A stretch of 64,000 nt of DNA from an uncultured Lachnospiraceae bacterium (GTDB lineage: Bacteria; Bacillota; Clostridia; Lachnospirales; Lachnospiraceae). The stretch spans positions 1 to 64,000 of the forward strand of contig CALWBQ010000031.1 in NCBI GenBank assembly GCA_944376125.1, written 5' to 3'. A program made the translations under genes and the position numbers. Below the pieces are notes generated by a model. That model had not been told where the DNA came from. It was given only the letters and a program-made list of their open reading frames with translations, and searched no databases. This document shows, one piece after another, positions 35,349 through 43,936 of this stretch (its first letter is position 1; each line of letters opens with the position of its first letter).

Positions 35349-36572
35349 ATGAAAGTAATAGACGGCGGCGTAACAGCGGCGAAGGGATTTTTTGCGGCAT
35401 CGACGGCTGCTGGGATCAAATATCAGGACAGGACAGATATGGCCCTGCTCTACAGCCCATACCCCTGTGTATCGGCGGGGACTTTTACCACGAATCTAGT
35501 GAAAGCGGCGCCTGTGAAATGGGATAGGGCTCAGGTGGACAGCGGCGAGGCGGCCCAGGCAGTGGTGGTTAACGCCGGGATTGCTAATGCGTGTACTGGC
35601 CGAGAGGGAATGGAGTACTGCAGCCAGACAGCAGAGGCCGCAGCCCAGGCTCTTCAGATTCCCAAAGAGAGCGTGTTGGTGGCTTCTACAGGCGTGATCG
35701 GAATGCAGCTTCCTATAGACCGAATCAAGGCTGGAATCTGCGCCATGGCTCCCGCTCTATCAGACACCAGGGAGGCAGCCGAGAACGCAGCCAAGGCCAT
35801 TATGACCACAGACACAAAGAAAAAAGAGGCGGCTGCAGAGATCGAACTGGGCGGAAAAACTGTGACCGTGGGCGGTATGTGCAAGGGCTCTGGGATGATT
35901 CATCCCAACATGTGTACTATGCTCAGCTTTGTTACTACTGATGCGGCTATATCGAAAGAACTGCTCCAGGAAGCACTCAGGGAAGATGTGAAGGATACCT
36001 ACAATATGATATCGGTGGATGGAGATACCTCCACAAATGACACGGTTCTTCTTTTGGCCAACGGCCAGGCCGGGAATCCAGTTATCACAGAAAAAAATGA
36101 AGATTACCAGGAATTCTGCCGCGCACTGCGGTATGTCAATGAAACTCTGGCCAAGAAAATGGCGGGGGACGGGGAAGGCTGCACAGCGCTCTTTGAGGTG
36201 AAGGTCATCGGCGCGGAGACGAAAGAGCAGGCTGTTACCTTGTCAAAATCTATCATTACGTCCAATCTGACGAAGGCCGCTATCTTTGGGCACGATGCCA
36301 ACTGGGGGAGAATTCTGTGTGCTATGGGCTATTCCGGCGCAGAGTTTGATCCAGAGAAGGTGGATTTATACTTTGAGAGCGCAGCCGGGAAGCTGAAGAT
36401 CGTAGAAGACGGAGTGGCCCTCCCCTACAGCGAAGAGGAGGCGGCAAAGATTCTCTCTGAGCCTGAAGTTACCGCGGTGGCAGATATCAAGATGGGCTCC
36501 GCGGCGGCCACGGCCTGGGGCTGTGATCTGACCTTTGACTATGTAAAAATTAATGCGGATTACCGCTCATAG
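35349..36572 (+). CDS. argJ: Glutamate N-acetyltransferase / amino-acid acetyltransferase
   Basis: Transfers acetyl from N-acetylornithine to glutamate and, in bifunctional forms, from acetyl-CoA. 407 residues. The self-cleavage site reads HPNMCTML with the nucleophile Thr190; most homologues have ATML, so Ala is replaced by Cys just before the cut. The conserved KGSGMI before it and the C-terminal GHDANWGRI are intact. ATG after AGGAGGAG. The presence of ArgJ shows the cyclic pathway. Confidence 0.96.
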   Translation: MKVIDGGVTAAKGFFAASTAAGIKYQDRTDMALLYSPYPCVSAGTFTTNLVKAAPVKWDRAQVDSGEAAQAVVVNAGIANACTGREGMEYCSQTAEAAAQALQIPKESVLVASTGVIGMQLPIDRIKAGICAMAPALSDTREAAENAAKAIMTTDTKKKEAAAEIELGGKTVTVGGMCKGSGMIHPNMCTMLSFVTTDAAISKELLQEALREDVKDTYNMISVDGDTSTNDTVLLLANGQAGNPVITEKNEDYQEFCRALRYVNETLAKKMAGDGEGCTALFEVKVIGAETKEQAVTLSKSIITSNLTKAAIFGHDANWGRILCAMGYSGAEFDPEKVDLYFESAAGKLKIVEDGVALPYSEEEAAKILSEPEVTAVADIKMGSAAATAWGCDLTFDYVKINADYRS

Positions 36573-36593
36573 ATGAAAACGGAGGGAAAATCG

Positions 36594-37490
36594 ATGAATT
36601 TAGATCCGGTTATTATGCAGAAAGCGGAAACTCTGATCGAGGCTCTGCCCTATATTCAACGTTTCAATCGTAAGATCATTGTGGTGAAATACGGCGGAAG
36701 CGCCATGGTAGATGAGGAGCTGAAGCTCCATGTGATTCAGGATGTGGTTTTGCTGAAATTAGTAGGATTCAAGCCAATCATTGTCCATGGAGGCGGCAAG
36801 GAAATCAGCCGTTGGGTAGGGAAAGTCGGCATGGAGCCCCGCTTTGTCGGCGGCCTGCGCTATACCGATGAACCGACGATGGAGATTGTGGAGATGGTTT
36901 TAAATAAGGTCAATAAGAGTCTGGTTCAGTTGGTCAACGAATTGGGCTGCAAGGCTGTGGGGATCAGCGGGAAAGACGGATGTCTGCTGAAATGCGAGAA
37001 AAAGCTGTTCGGCGGCGAGGATCTGGGATATGTGGGAAATATTACAGAAGTGTCTCCAAAGGTGATCTATGACCTTTTGGAAAAAGATTTCCTTCCTATT
37101 ATCTGCCCGGTGGGGTTTGACGAGAATTTTATGAGCTACAATATCAATGCCGATGATGCTGCCTGTGCTATTGCCAGGGCGGTTCATGCGGAGAAACTAG
37201 CCTTTCTGACGGATGTGGAGGGCGTTTATAAAGATTATGAGGATAAAGATTCCCTGATTTCCGAGATGACGGCTGCGGAAGCCCAAGAGTTTGTGAACAG
37301 CGGCATGCTGGGCGGAGGTATGCTGCCCAAGCTGCAGAACTGCATTGACGCTATCAATAATGGCGTCAACCGGGTACATATCCTGGATGGGAGGATTCCT
37401 CACTGCCTCCTTCTGGAGATTTTTACCAACAAAGGAATTGGAACAGCTATTTTGAATAATAGGGAGGAACGGTATTACCATGGAGAATAA
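36594..37490 (+). CDS. argB: Acetylglutamate kinase
   Basis: Phosphorylates N-acetylglutamate with ATP. 298 residues from ATG 36594, which has GGAGGG upstream; an ATG at 36573 directly after the argJ stop is in frame but has no ribosome site of its own. Motifs: VVKYGGSAM (phosphate loop), [21 protein letters not shown] and the C-terminal GGGMLPKL. It has an N-terminal helix (residues 1-25) of the type seen in arginine-inhibited, hexameric enzymes, so feedback inhibition is plausible. Confidence 0.96.
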   Translation: MNLDPVIMQKAETLIEALPYIQRFNRKIIVVKYGGSAMVDEELKLHVIQDVVLLKLVGFKPIIVHGGGKEISRWVGKVGMEPRFVGGLRYTDEPTMEIVEMVLNKVNKSLVQLVNELGCKAVGISGKDGCLLKCEKKLFGGEDLGYVGNITEVSPKVIYDLLEKDFLPIICPVGFDENFMSYNINADDAACAIARAVHAEKLAFLTDVEGVYKDYEDKDSLISEMTAAEAQEFVNSGMLGGGMLPKLQNCIDAINNGVNRVHILDGRIPHCLLLEIFTNKGIGTAILNNREERYYHGE

Positions 37491-38724
37491 AGAAGCACTG
37501 ATGGAGCGTGCGGAGGAAACACTCTACAAAACATATAACCGTTTTCCAGTGGTTTTTGACCACGGGAAGGGTCTGCATCTGTATGATACAGAGGGAGAGG
37601 AATATCTGGACTTTGGTGCAGGCATTGCCGTGATGGGGCTGGGCTATGGGGATGAGGAGTATGGAAACGCCGTAAAATATCAGGTAGACAAGCTGATGCA
37701 TACCTCCAATCTGTTTTATAACCAGCCTGCTGTGGAGGCTGGTGAGAAGCTGCTGAACGTATCTGGCATGGACAGAGTGTTCTTTACCAACAGCGGGACG
37801 GAAGCTATTGAAGGAGCGTTAAAGATTGCGCGCCGCTTTTCTTACAATAAGAGACAGGCGGAGGATGAAAAGAGAATTGCTGAGGGAGAGAAAGGGCCAT
37901 TTTGCCATGAGCCGGCGGAGATTATCGCTATGAAAAATTCGTTTCACGGAAGAAGCATGGGCGCACTTTCTGTCACAGGGAAGCCTGCTTACCAGATACC
38001 ATTTATGCCCTTGATTCCAGGCGTCAGGTTTGCAGAATTTAATAATCTGGACAGTGTAGAGGCATTGATTAATGAAAACACCTGCGCTGTCATTATGGAG
38101 CCGATCCAGGGGGAGGGCGGGATTTACCCGGCTGATGAGAGCTTCATAAAAGGAGTGAGGGAGCTGTGCGACAGGTACGGACTGCTCCTGATCTTCGACG
38201 AGATTCAGTGCGGCATGGGACGAAGCGGAGCTATGTTCGCATGGCAGAAATACGGGGTAAAACCAGATGTGATGACGGTAGCCAAGGCGCTTGGAAACGG
38301 TGTTCCGGTCGGTGCTTTTCTGGCCTGCGGCGAGGCGGCGAAGGCTCTGGTTCCCGGAGACCACGGAACGACCTATGGAGGGAACCCTCTGGTAACTGCA
38401 GCGGCCTCGGCGGTTCTGGATATTTTCGAGAAGAGGAATCTGCTGGAGCACGTGAAAACCGCGGGGACGTACCTCTGGGACAAACTGGAAGAGCTGAAGA
38501 AAAAGCACAGCTGCATCACGGCCCACAGAGGGATGGGACTGATCCAAGGGCTGGAGTTTGCTGCGGATGTTCCAGTGGCGCCGATCATAAAAAATGCTCT
38601 GCTGGAGCAGAAACTGGTGCTGATCAGTGCTGAACACAATACGATACGCTTTATTCCCCCGCTGGTGGTCACAGAATCGGAGATCGATGAGATGGCGAGA
38701 AGGCTGGAAGCCGCTTTGGGCTGA
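37480..38724 (+). CDS. argD: Acetylornithine aminotransferase
   Basis: PLP-dependent class III aminotransferase, 414 residues, making N-acetylornithine from the semialdehyde with glutamate as donor. Motifs: [44 protein letters not shown], and Lys269 in TVAKALGNG as the PLP lysine. It overlaps argB by 11 nt and has GGAGGAACGG upstream of its ATG. argF/argI and carbamoyl-phosphate synthase genes are not in the window. Confidence 0.96.
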   Translation: MENKEALMERAEETLYKTYNRFPVVFDHGKGLHLYDTEGEEYLDFGAGIAVMGLGYGDEEYGNAVKYQVDKLMHTSNLFYNQPAVEAGEKLLNVSGMDRVFFTNSGTEAIEGALKIARRFSYNKRQAEDEKRIAEGEKGPFCHEPAEIIAMKNSFHGRSMGALSVTGKPAYQIPFMPLIPGVRFAEFNNLDSVEALINENTCAVIMEPIQGEGGIYPADESFIKGVRELCDRYGLLLIFDEIQCGMGRSGAMFAWQKYGVKPDVMTVAKALGNGVPVGAFLACGEAAKALVPGDHGTTYGGNPLVTAAASAVLDIFEKRNLLEHVKTAGTYLWDKLEELKKKHSCITAHRGMGLIQGLEFAADVPVAPIIKNALLEQKLVLISAEHNTIRFIPPLVVTESEIDEMARRLEAALG

Positions 38725-38856
38725 AAAGCCGATTGCTGCGTGCTTGTACCGCGTCGCCTGTCAGATGTCTGTGCATCTGAGCAAACAAGTTTTCCATCTG
38801 TACAGCCGCCTGACAGGGCTTTCTCTGTAAAATGTAAATTTTTTCCTTTTTTGATA

Positions 38857-38885
38857 GTGACAACTTCTTCGATTTGTTTTACAAT
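38857..38885 (+). promoter_or_regulatory. Possible promoter of the LacI regulator gene
   Basis: GTGACA (38857-38862), 17-nt spacer, TACAAT (38880-38885), one mismatch in each box. The 38725-38920 gap also has a weak CCTGTCAG/CTGACAGG repeat that may help end the arg operon. Confidence 0.55.
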
Positions 38886-38920
38886 AGAAACCAGGTACTT
38901 ATCTATATGGAGGCACGGAA

Positions 38921-39913
38921 ATGAATATATATGATATCGCAGCCGAGGCCGGGGTTTCTATTTCCACAGTTTCCAGAGTTATGAACCATAAGGGAAATGT
39001 CAACCCGGAGATGAAGAAACGGATTGAGGAAGTTCTTAACAAATACGATTATAAGCCCAGCGCGATCGCCCGGGGAATGGTTTCAAAGACCATGAAGACG
39101 ATCGCTGTTTTGGCAACAGATATTAGGATCCCTCAGTTTGCGGGCCAAGTCTATACAGTTGAGCAGGAATTTAGCCGGGAAGGCTATAACGTAATGGTGT
39201 GCAATACAGGAGAAAATATAGAAGACTGCGCTAAATACATTAATACATTGTCACAAAAGCAAGTTGACGGAATTGTTGCGATCGGTTCTATTTTCAGCCG
39301 ATTGACAGATCATCCGGAGATCACCAGCAAAATGAGGTGGAGTCCTGTGGTGATGGCGAATGGAAAAATTGATTTGCCTAATTTTTACTCTGTCCTTCTG
39401 AATGAGCAGGCAGGTATGATGGCCGGGATCCGGCTTTTAGCGGAGAAAGGCAGAAAAAGAATTTGTCTGCTGTGCGATTTGGAAACAAATTTTGGCGCGA
39501 GGCTGAAAGCTGGCTTTCTTAACGCGCTGAAGGATTTGAAGATCGATGGGAAAGATAACCAGGTTCTCGCCTGCAAAAACGGTATGGAAGCGGGAGCGCA
39601 GGCTGTTCGGCGGATGATAGACGGCGGGTGTCTTTTTGATGGTTTGATCTTCGATGGGGAGATTACTGCCATTGGAGGAATGAAGGCGCTTAGGAAAGCT
39701 GGGCTAAGGATTCCGGAGGATGTGGCAGTGATCGGATGGGGAGATTCCATCAGTGCGCTGACCTGTCAGCCGGAGCTGACGACTGTGGACGTAAAGGCGG
39801 AACAGATGGGAACAATGTGTGCCAGACTCCTGTACGGGATCCTGGAGAACAGAGTACCCCAGGGGACGATGATGATTGAACCGGAGATTGTGGTGCGGGG
39901 AAGTACCGGGTAA
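38921..39913 (+). CDS. LacI-family transcriptional regulator
   Basis: A 330-residue regulator with the LacI helix-turn-helix at residues 1-25 (IYDIAAEAGVSISTVSRVMN), hinge helix near 50-60 (YKPSAIARGM) and a periplasmic-binding-protein-like sensor domain that would bind a sugar or nucleoside. No transport or catabolic genes lie next to it, so its target cannot be read from context. The ATG at 38921 follows TGGAGG. It is closed by a hairpin at 39930-39976. Confidence 0.9.
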   Translation: MNIYDIAAEAGVSISTVSRVMNHKGNVNPEMKKRIEEVLNKYDYKPSAIARGMVSKTMKTIAVLATDIRIPQFAGQVYTVEQEFSREGYNVMVCNTGENIEDCAKYINTLSQKQVDGIVAIGSIFSRLTDHPEITSKMRWSPVVMANGKIDLPNFYSVLLNEQAGMMAGIRLLAEKGRKRICLLCDLETNFGARLKAGFLNALKDLKIDGKDNQVLACKNGMEAGAQAVRRMIDGGCLFDGLIFDGEITAIGGMKALRKAGLRIPEDVAVIGWGDSISALTCQPELTTVDVKAEQMGTMCARLLYGILENRVPQGTMMIEPEIVVRGSTG

Positions 39914-39929
39914 TTTTATGGCATATAGG

Positions 39930-39976
39930 AAAAGGCAGACAGCGGATGCGCGAAAGAGCGGGGCTGCCTGCCTTTT
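39930..39976 (+). terminator. Likely terminator after the LacI regulator gene
   Basis: AAAAGGCAGACAGC (39930-39943) pairs with GCTGCCTGCCTTTT (39963-39976) with one G-U pair; the T-tract lies inside the stem end. Confidence 0.6.
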
Positions 39977-40026
39977 GCAATTATTCCAAAATCGAATGAA
40001 TGACTCTGGAAATTGAATGGTATGGC

Positions 40027-40069
40027 TCCTTTACCTGGTATACAATGAAGGTATCAACCAGATAAAGGA
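40027..40069. repeat. 13-bp inverted repeat upstream of the FchA promoter
   Basis: TCCTTTACCTGGT (40027-40039) and ACCAGATAAAGGA (40057-40069) are inverted repeats with one mismatch around 17 nt. It lies upstream of the promoter at 40112, so it is not a leader structure; operator or remnant. Function unknown. Confidence 0.5.
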
Positions 40070-40111
40070 AGTCCCATCGATTGCTCCCCCCAAAGAAGCC
40101 CATGTTCCCCA

Positions 40112-40140
40112 TTGGAAAGGCAGCGAAGCTGTGGTATGAT
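40112..40140 (+). promoter_or_regulatory. Promoter of the fchA-folD operon
   Basis: TTGGAA (40112-40117), 17-nt spacer, TATGAT (40135-40140). Confidence 0.65.
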
Positions 40141-40181
40141 AGAATCAGAACGCAGATGAGAAGGAAGGAGAGACAGACATT

Positions 40182-40814
40182 ATGGAGACTCAGAGACAGA
40201 CGATAGGGGAATTTGCAGCGGAGCTGTCTTCAAAGGCACCGGTTCCCGGCGGCGGCGGAACCTCCGCACTGGCAGGAGCCCTGGGAAATGCCCTGGGACA
40301 GATGGTGGCTAATCTGACGATTGGAAAAAAGAAATATGCGGCTGTAGAGGGAGAAGTAAAAGAAATTTTAACAGACCTTGAAACCAGACAGAGCCGGTTC
40401 CTGAAATTGGCAGACGAGGACGCGGCGGTTTTCGCCCCTCTGGCAGCGGCTTACAGCCTTCCTTCCCAGACGGAGGATGAGAAGGCGTATAAAGCTCAGG
40501 TCATGGAGAGAAATCTGCTGGAAGCCAGCCAGGTTCCTATGGAGATTATGAGGGAAGCCGCGGAAACTTTGAAGCTGATGGAAATCCTGGGGGAGAAAGG
40601 CAGCCGCCTGGCTGTCAGCGATGTGGGAGTCGGCGTGCAGCTTCTCAGAGCGGCTCTTACAGGTGCGGTGATGAATGTCTATATCAATACAAAGTCTATG
40701 AAGAACCGGGAAAAAGCGGAGAAGCTCAATCGGGAGGCAGACAGCCTTCTGGCAGAGGGCGTCAAAAAGGCCGATGAGATTTACGAAGCTGTCAGAAAGG
40801 GGCTGAGGGGATGA
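40182..40814 (+). CDS. fchA: Methenyltetrahydrofolate cyclohydrolase-type protein (FTCD_C family, FchA-like)
   Basis: A 210-residue all-helical protein of the cyclodeaminase/cyclohydrolase family. The signature PVPGGGGTSALAGALGNALGQMV at residues 21-43 is intact, and GVGVQLLRAALTGAVMNVYINTKS follows near 145-170. In acetogenic and purinolytic Clostridia a stand-alone protein of this family (FchA) hydrolyses 5,10-methenyl-THF to 10-formyl-THF. The alternative, formimino-THF cyclodeaminase, would go with a histidine or glycine route of which there is no trace here. It overlaps folD by 4 nt, which favours the cyclohydrolase role. Confidence 0.85.
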   Translation: METQRQTIGEFAAELSSKAPVPGGGGTSALAGALGNALGQMVANLTIGKKKYAAVEGEVKEILTDLETRQSRFLKLADEDAAVFAPLAAAYSLPSQTEDEKAYKAQVMERNLLEASQVPMEIMREAAETLKLMEILGEKGSRLAVSDVGVGVQLLRAALTGAVMNVYINTKSMKNREKAEKLNREADSLLAEGVKKADEIYEAVRKGLRG

Positions 40815-41653
40815 TTGCATTAAAAGGAGCGCCGGTATCGGCAAAGATAAAAGAGGAAATTGACGCGTACAGGACCCGTCTTTCTGGACCGTCCCCGAAG
40901 CTGGGGATTGTCCGGGTGGGAGAGCGGCCTGATGACCTTTCTTACGAGAGAGGAGCTCTGAAGCGGATGGAGAAATTGGGCTTGGAGGCGGAGAGCTTCG
41001 CTTTTCCGGAAAATATTTCCCATGAAGAGTTTGAAAAAGAATTTCTGGCTATTAATGAGAACCCGGATATTGATGGGATTCTGCTGCTCAGGCCGCTTCC
41101 GCGGCAGATTGATGAGCAGAGAATTATCCGCCTGATCGATCCAGAAAAGGATTTGGACGGGATCTCGCCGGCCAACATTGCAAAAGTGTTTTCCGGGGAC
41201 AGCACCGGTTTTGCTCCCTGCACGGCGGAAGCGGTCATTGAGGTCTTGAAGGCGTATGATATTCCTATCGCCGGAAAACGGGCAGTGATTGTGGGCCGCA
41301 GCATGGTGGTGGGCCGCCCGCTGTCTATGCTTTTGCTGAAGGAAAATGCTACGGTCACCATCTGCCATACGAAAACCAGGGATCTGCCTGGCGTCTGCAG
41401 GGAGGGGGAGATTCTGATCGCTGCAGCAGGGAAGGCCAGAATGTTGGACAACTCTTTTGCAGGGAAGGATGCAGTTGTAGTTGATGTGGGAATCAATGTG
41501 GATGAGGATGGAAATCTTTGCGGGGATGTGGATTATGATTCATTAGAAGGGACTGCGGCTATGGCGACCCCTGTACCGGGAGGCGTGGGGGCGGTCACCA
41601 CCTCAGTTCTTGCCAAGCATCTCGTGCGGGCAGCGGCAAATAGAAGAAGATAA
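40811..41653 (+). CDS. folD: FolD-family methylene-THF dehydrogenase, cyclohydrolase residues lost
   Basis: A 280-residue FolD homologue with a normal Rossmann domain (VIVGRSMVVGRPLSMLLL near 157-175, ATPVPGGVGAVTT near 255-267). In the N-terminal catalytic domain the invariant motif Y-x-x-x-K reads YERGA: Tyr45 is kept but the lysine is Ala49. The glutamine of the usual DGILVQLPLP is Leu93 (DGILLLRPLP). Asp116 is kept. In human and bacterial FolD the lysine and glutamine are needed for cyclohydrolase but not for dehydrogenase activity. I infer a monofunctional dehydrogenase working with the FchA-like product of the overlapping upstream gene. Confidence 0.9.
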   Translation: MIALKGAPVSAKIKEEIDAYRTRLSGPSPKLGIVRVGERPDDLSYERGALKRMEKLGLEAESFAFPENISHEEFEKEFLAINENPDIDGILLLRPLPRQIDEQRIIRLIDPEKDLDGISPANIAKVFSGDSTGFAPCTAEAVIEVLKAYDIPIAGKRAVIVGRSMVVGRPLSMLLLKENATVTICHTKTRDLPGVCREGEILIAAAGKARMLDNSFAGKDAVVVDVGINVDEDGNLCGDVDYDSLEGTAAMATPVPGGVGAVTTSVLAKHLVRAAANRRR

Positions 41654-41656
41654 CAG

Positions 41657-41703
41657 AAAACCGGAAGACACTGGAATAAAAAATTGGTGCCTTCCGGTTT
41701 TTT
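41657..41703 (+). terminator. Bidirectional terminator between folD and thiT
   Basis: AAAACCGGAAG (41657-41667) and CTTCCGGTTT (41691-41700) form a 10-bp stem flanked by T-runs on both strands, suited to the convergent genes on either side. Confidence 0.8.
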
Positions 41704-41749
41704 GATGCGGAATTATTTCAAAACGGAATCTTCAGAGAATTCCCGATTC

Positions 41750-42415
41750 CTATGCTTCCACCGCTTTTCTCTTGACCTGCTGGAGAGCCTTGGCTACCGG
41801 AGGAAGGCAGATAATGATCACTGTGATTACCCCCTCAGCCAGTATGTAGGAATAGTTGTACACGATGGGGTAGACTGGTTTTAAAGCCTGAGGGAATGTA
41901 TCCGGCATATATTCCATCCAGTAGAGGTAGCCGCCCAGGGAATGAAAAGCACCGCGGGCGAAAATTCCCAGCAGATAGCCCTTCAGCAGCCCATTTTTGG
42001 ATTTGCAGAACAGACCGGAGAGTCCCAGAGCTGCAAACGCCAAGACGTAGTCACAGCAGACCTGGAAGAAGGACAGGACATACGGCTCTTGGAGAAACTG
42101 CAGGATGCCGTAGGCAAGCCCGGTGAGGATTCCGGCCCGGAGTCCGTACCAGTTTCCAATCAGACAGATGAACAGCATGCTGCACAGGGTGATGGAGCCT
42201 CCCCAGGGGGCAGAAAACAGCTTAATGTAAGAAGTCAGGAATGCCAGTGCCATCGCCATGGCGCAGAAGACCAGCTGTTTGGTGGAAAGCACCGGTTTTT
42301 TTGACTGCTTTCCCAAAAGGCCGCCGATAAAAAATAGGATGATAGCTGCAGCAGCACATACGCCGTACCCGGCGGCAGTAAGACCGCCGTCAGCCGTTAC
42401 TAGAAAATTGGACAT
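41750..42415 (-). CDS. thiT: Thiamine ECF transporter S component ThiT
   Basis: A 221-residue membrane protein with six or more hydrophobic segments and the ThiT pattern: FLTSYIKLFSAPWGGSITLCSM with the thiamine-side Gly-Ser turn, YGLRAGILTGLAYGILQF, and the loop RGAFHSLGGYLYW that holds the aromatic and acidic ligands of thiamine. It binds thiamine and pairs with an energising module (EcfAA'T) encoded elsewhere. The TPP riboswitch in its leader confirms the ligand. Confidence 0.95.
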   Translation of the reverse strand: MSNFLVTADGGLTAAGYGVCAAAAIILFFIGGLLGKQSKKPVLSTKQLVFCAMAMALAFLTSYIKLFSAPWGGSITLCSMLFICLIGNWYGLRAGILTGLAYGILQFLQEPYVLSFFQVCCDYVLAFAALGLSGLFCKSKNGLLKGYLLGIFARGAFHSLGGYLYWMEYMPDTFPQALKPVYPIVYNYSYILAEGVITVIIICLPPVAKALQQVKRKAVEA

Positions 42416-42420
42416 AAAAA

Positions 42421-42446
42421 ACCTCCTTCTAAATCAGACAGGAGGG
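42421..42446 (-). promoter_or_regulatory. Expression platform of the TPP riboswitch (SD-sequestering hairpin)
   Basis: On the minus strand CCTCCT pairs with AGGAGG, the ribosome site of thiT, and a T6 tract follows directly before the ATG. The hairpin could block translation and perhaps also terminate. Confidence 0.6.
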
Positions 42447-42487
42447 GATTGCTTCTTTTGGGCAGCAACAGCCATGCTGCACCATCT

Positions 42488-42582
42488 GTGCTTCCTTACG
42501 CCGGCATTAACCGGTTCAAGTATTGAGGGTCAGAAGAGATCGGAACCGTTCCCTTCAGTCTCAGCCAAAGCTCCCCTAGCGT
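42488..42582 (-). ncRNA. TPP (THI-box) riboswitch
   Basis: On the minus strand the conserved aptamer parts occur in order: CTAGGGGAGC (42579-42570), GGCTGAGA (42566-42559), TTGAACCGGTTAATGCCGGC and GTAAGGAAG (ending at 42491). This is a canonical THI-box. TPP binding should switch thiT off. The 42416-42723 gap holds this riboswitch, its promoter and the ribosome site of the next plus-strand gene. Confidence 0.95.
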
Positions 42583-42603
42583 GTCTATATGATTACGTCT
42601 GAG

Positions 42604-42632
42604 AGTATAGCGCGAAAAATGGCGCCTGTCAA
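42604..42632 (-). promoter_or_regulatory. Promoter of the TPP riboswitch-thiT transcript
   Basis: On the minus strand TTGACA (42632-42627), 17-nt spacer, TATACT (42609-42604). Confidence 0.8.
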
Positions 42633-42723
42633 CGAATTTTCGTTTGCATAAAGAGGAAAGCTGCGGGGCAATTTATCCATATACAGGCCGCGGCAGTTGA
42701 CGGCAGAAAGAGAGGGAGAAAAA

Positions 42724-43149
42724 ATGGGATGGATCATTGCGCTGGTATCGGGAGCGCTGATGAGCATTCAGGGGGTGCTTAATACTGGAGTGACCAAACA
42801 GACCAGCATCTGGGTTTCCTCCGGATGGGTACAGATGACGGCTCTGGCCGCCTGTGTAATTATGTGGTTTTTTACAGGGAGAGAACAGATCTCCGGACTG
42901 TGGCAGGTGGAACCGAAATATATGCTGCTGGGAGGCATTTTAGGGGCTTTTATCACATATACCGTAATAAAGAGCGTGGGCAGTCTGGGACCGGCCCAGT
43001 CTGCGCTTCTGATCGTTGTGTCTCAGATTATAGTAGCTTACGGCATCGAGGTATTCGGCCTTTTTGGGGTGGAGAAAGCGGGCTTTGAATGGAAAAAGAT
43101 TTTAGGTGCAGCTATCGCCATCATCGGAATCATCATTTTTAAAAAATAG
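42724..43149 (+). CDS. Small DMT-type membrane protein (YdcZ/DUF606 family)
   Basis: A 141-residue protein with four or five hydrophobic segments spaced through its length, from ATG 42724 after AGAGAGGGAG. The first helix (GWIIALVSGALMSIQGVLNTGV), GGILGAFITYTVIKSVGSLGPA and the C-terminal KILGAAIAIIGIIIF follow the YdcZ pattern, a half-size member of the drug/metabolite transporter superfamily that likely works as a dimer. Substrate unknown. It stands alone. Confidence 0.8.
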   Translation: MGWIIALVSGALMSIQGVLNTGVTKQTSIWVSSGWVQMTALAACVIMWFFTGREQISGLWQVEPKYMLLGGILGAFITYTVIKSVGSLGPAQSALLIVVSQIIVAYGIEVFGLFGVEKAGFEWKKILGAAIAIIGIIIFKK

Positions 43150-43187
43150 CAGGGCCTCTGATGCAAAATTCTTTTTCGAAAAAGTGC

Positions 43188-43216
43188 TTGTAATTGCAAG
43201 GGGCATTGGGTAGAAT
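43188..43216 (+). promoter_or_regulatory. Promoter of the ComEA-like gene
   Basis: TTGTAA (43188-43193), 17-nt spacer, TAGAAT (43211-43216). Confidence 0.6.
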
Positions 43217-43255
43217 ATTAGTACAGGCTGAGATGGCATCGGATTGGAGGCGCCA

Positions 43256-43885
43256 TTGAATAAAAAATATTGGAGGATTCCGGCTGTACTTTTCCTGGCC
43301 GGTATCCTGTGTGTTGGCTGCGGTTCTTCCAATGAGACAGTGATATTGGAGGAACCGCTTCAGTCAACAGAGAACCTTTCTTCCCAGGAAGAAGAGCCTG
43401 CTGAGCCGGAGGTGGCTCTCTATGTCGTCCATGTCTGCGGAGCGGTGACAGCCCCAGGCGTCTACGAGCTTCCGGCTCACAGCAGGATCTTTGACGCTGT
43501 GGAGGCCGCAGGAGGTTTCACAGCGGGTGCTGCCCAGGATGCCTTGAACCTGGCGGAACTGGTGCAGGACGGCATGAAGGTAGAGATTCCAACAGAAGAG
43601 GAAGTTCTGGAAGCCAGAGAGGCTGCCGGCAGGGCCTGGAGACCGGGATGGATGGAAGGAAGCCAGTTTGGGGGAGCAGGAGAAGAGGACAGAAAGGTCA
43701 ATATCAATACGGCTGGGGTCAATGAGCTGACGGCTCTCAGCGGGATTGGAGAGGCCAGGGCTCAGGATATTATCTCTTACAGAGAGGAGAATGGACCTTT
43801 TCAGTCTATTGAAGATATAAAAAAGGTTTCTGGCATCAAAGATGCCGTGTTTCAGAAGATAAAAGATGAGATCACCGTATCGTGA
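43256..43885 (+). CDS. comEA: ComEA-like DNA-binding lipoprotein
   Basis: About 209 residues from a TTG at 43256, chosen because TTGGAGG lies 5-6 nt upstream; a TTG at 43244 would include the ribosome site. The N terminus is a lipoprotein-like signal ending LCVGC. Then come an acidic linker, an SLBB domain (VVHVCGAVTAPGVYELP) and a C-terminal helix-hairpin-helix pair (VNINTAGVNELTALSGIG, near residues 145-200), the ComEA DNA-binding module. ComEA receives DNA at the outer face of the membrane for uptake. comEC is not adjacent. Confidence 0.88.
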   Translation: MNKKYWRIPAVLFLAGILCVGCGSSNETVILEEPLQSTENLSSQEEEPAEPEVALYVVHVCGAVTAPGVYELPAHSRIFDAVEAAGGFTAGAAQDALNLAELVQDGMKVEIPTEEEVLEAREAAGRAWRPGWMEGSQFGGAGEEDRKVNINTAGVNELTALSGIGEARAQDIISYREENGPFQSIEDIKKVSGIKDAVFQKIKDEITVS

Positions 43886-43936
43886 CAGGCGGGCAGAGCC
43901 TGCAGATACAGGGGATGGTCAGGATAGAGGTGGAAA

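Noticed and set aside
40182..40814. Formimidoyl-THF cyclodeaminase of histidine breakdown
   Set aside because: No hutH, hutU, hutI or formiminotransferase is nearby, and the overlap with a FolD that lacks cyclohydrolase residues favours a cyclohydrolase role.
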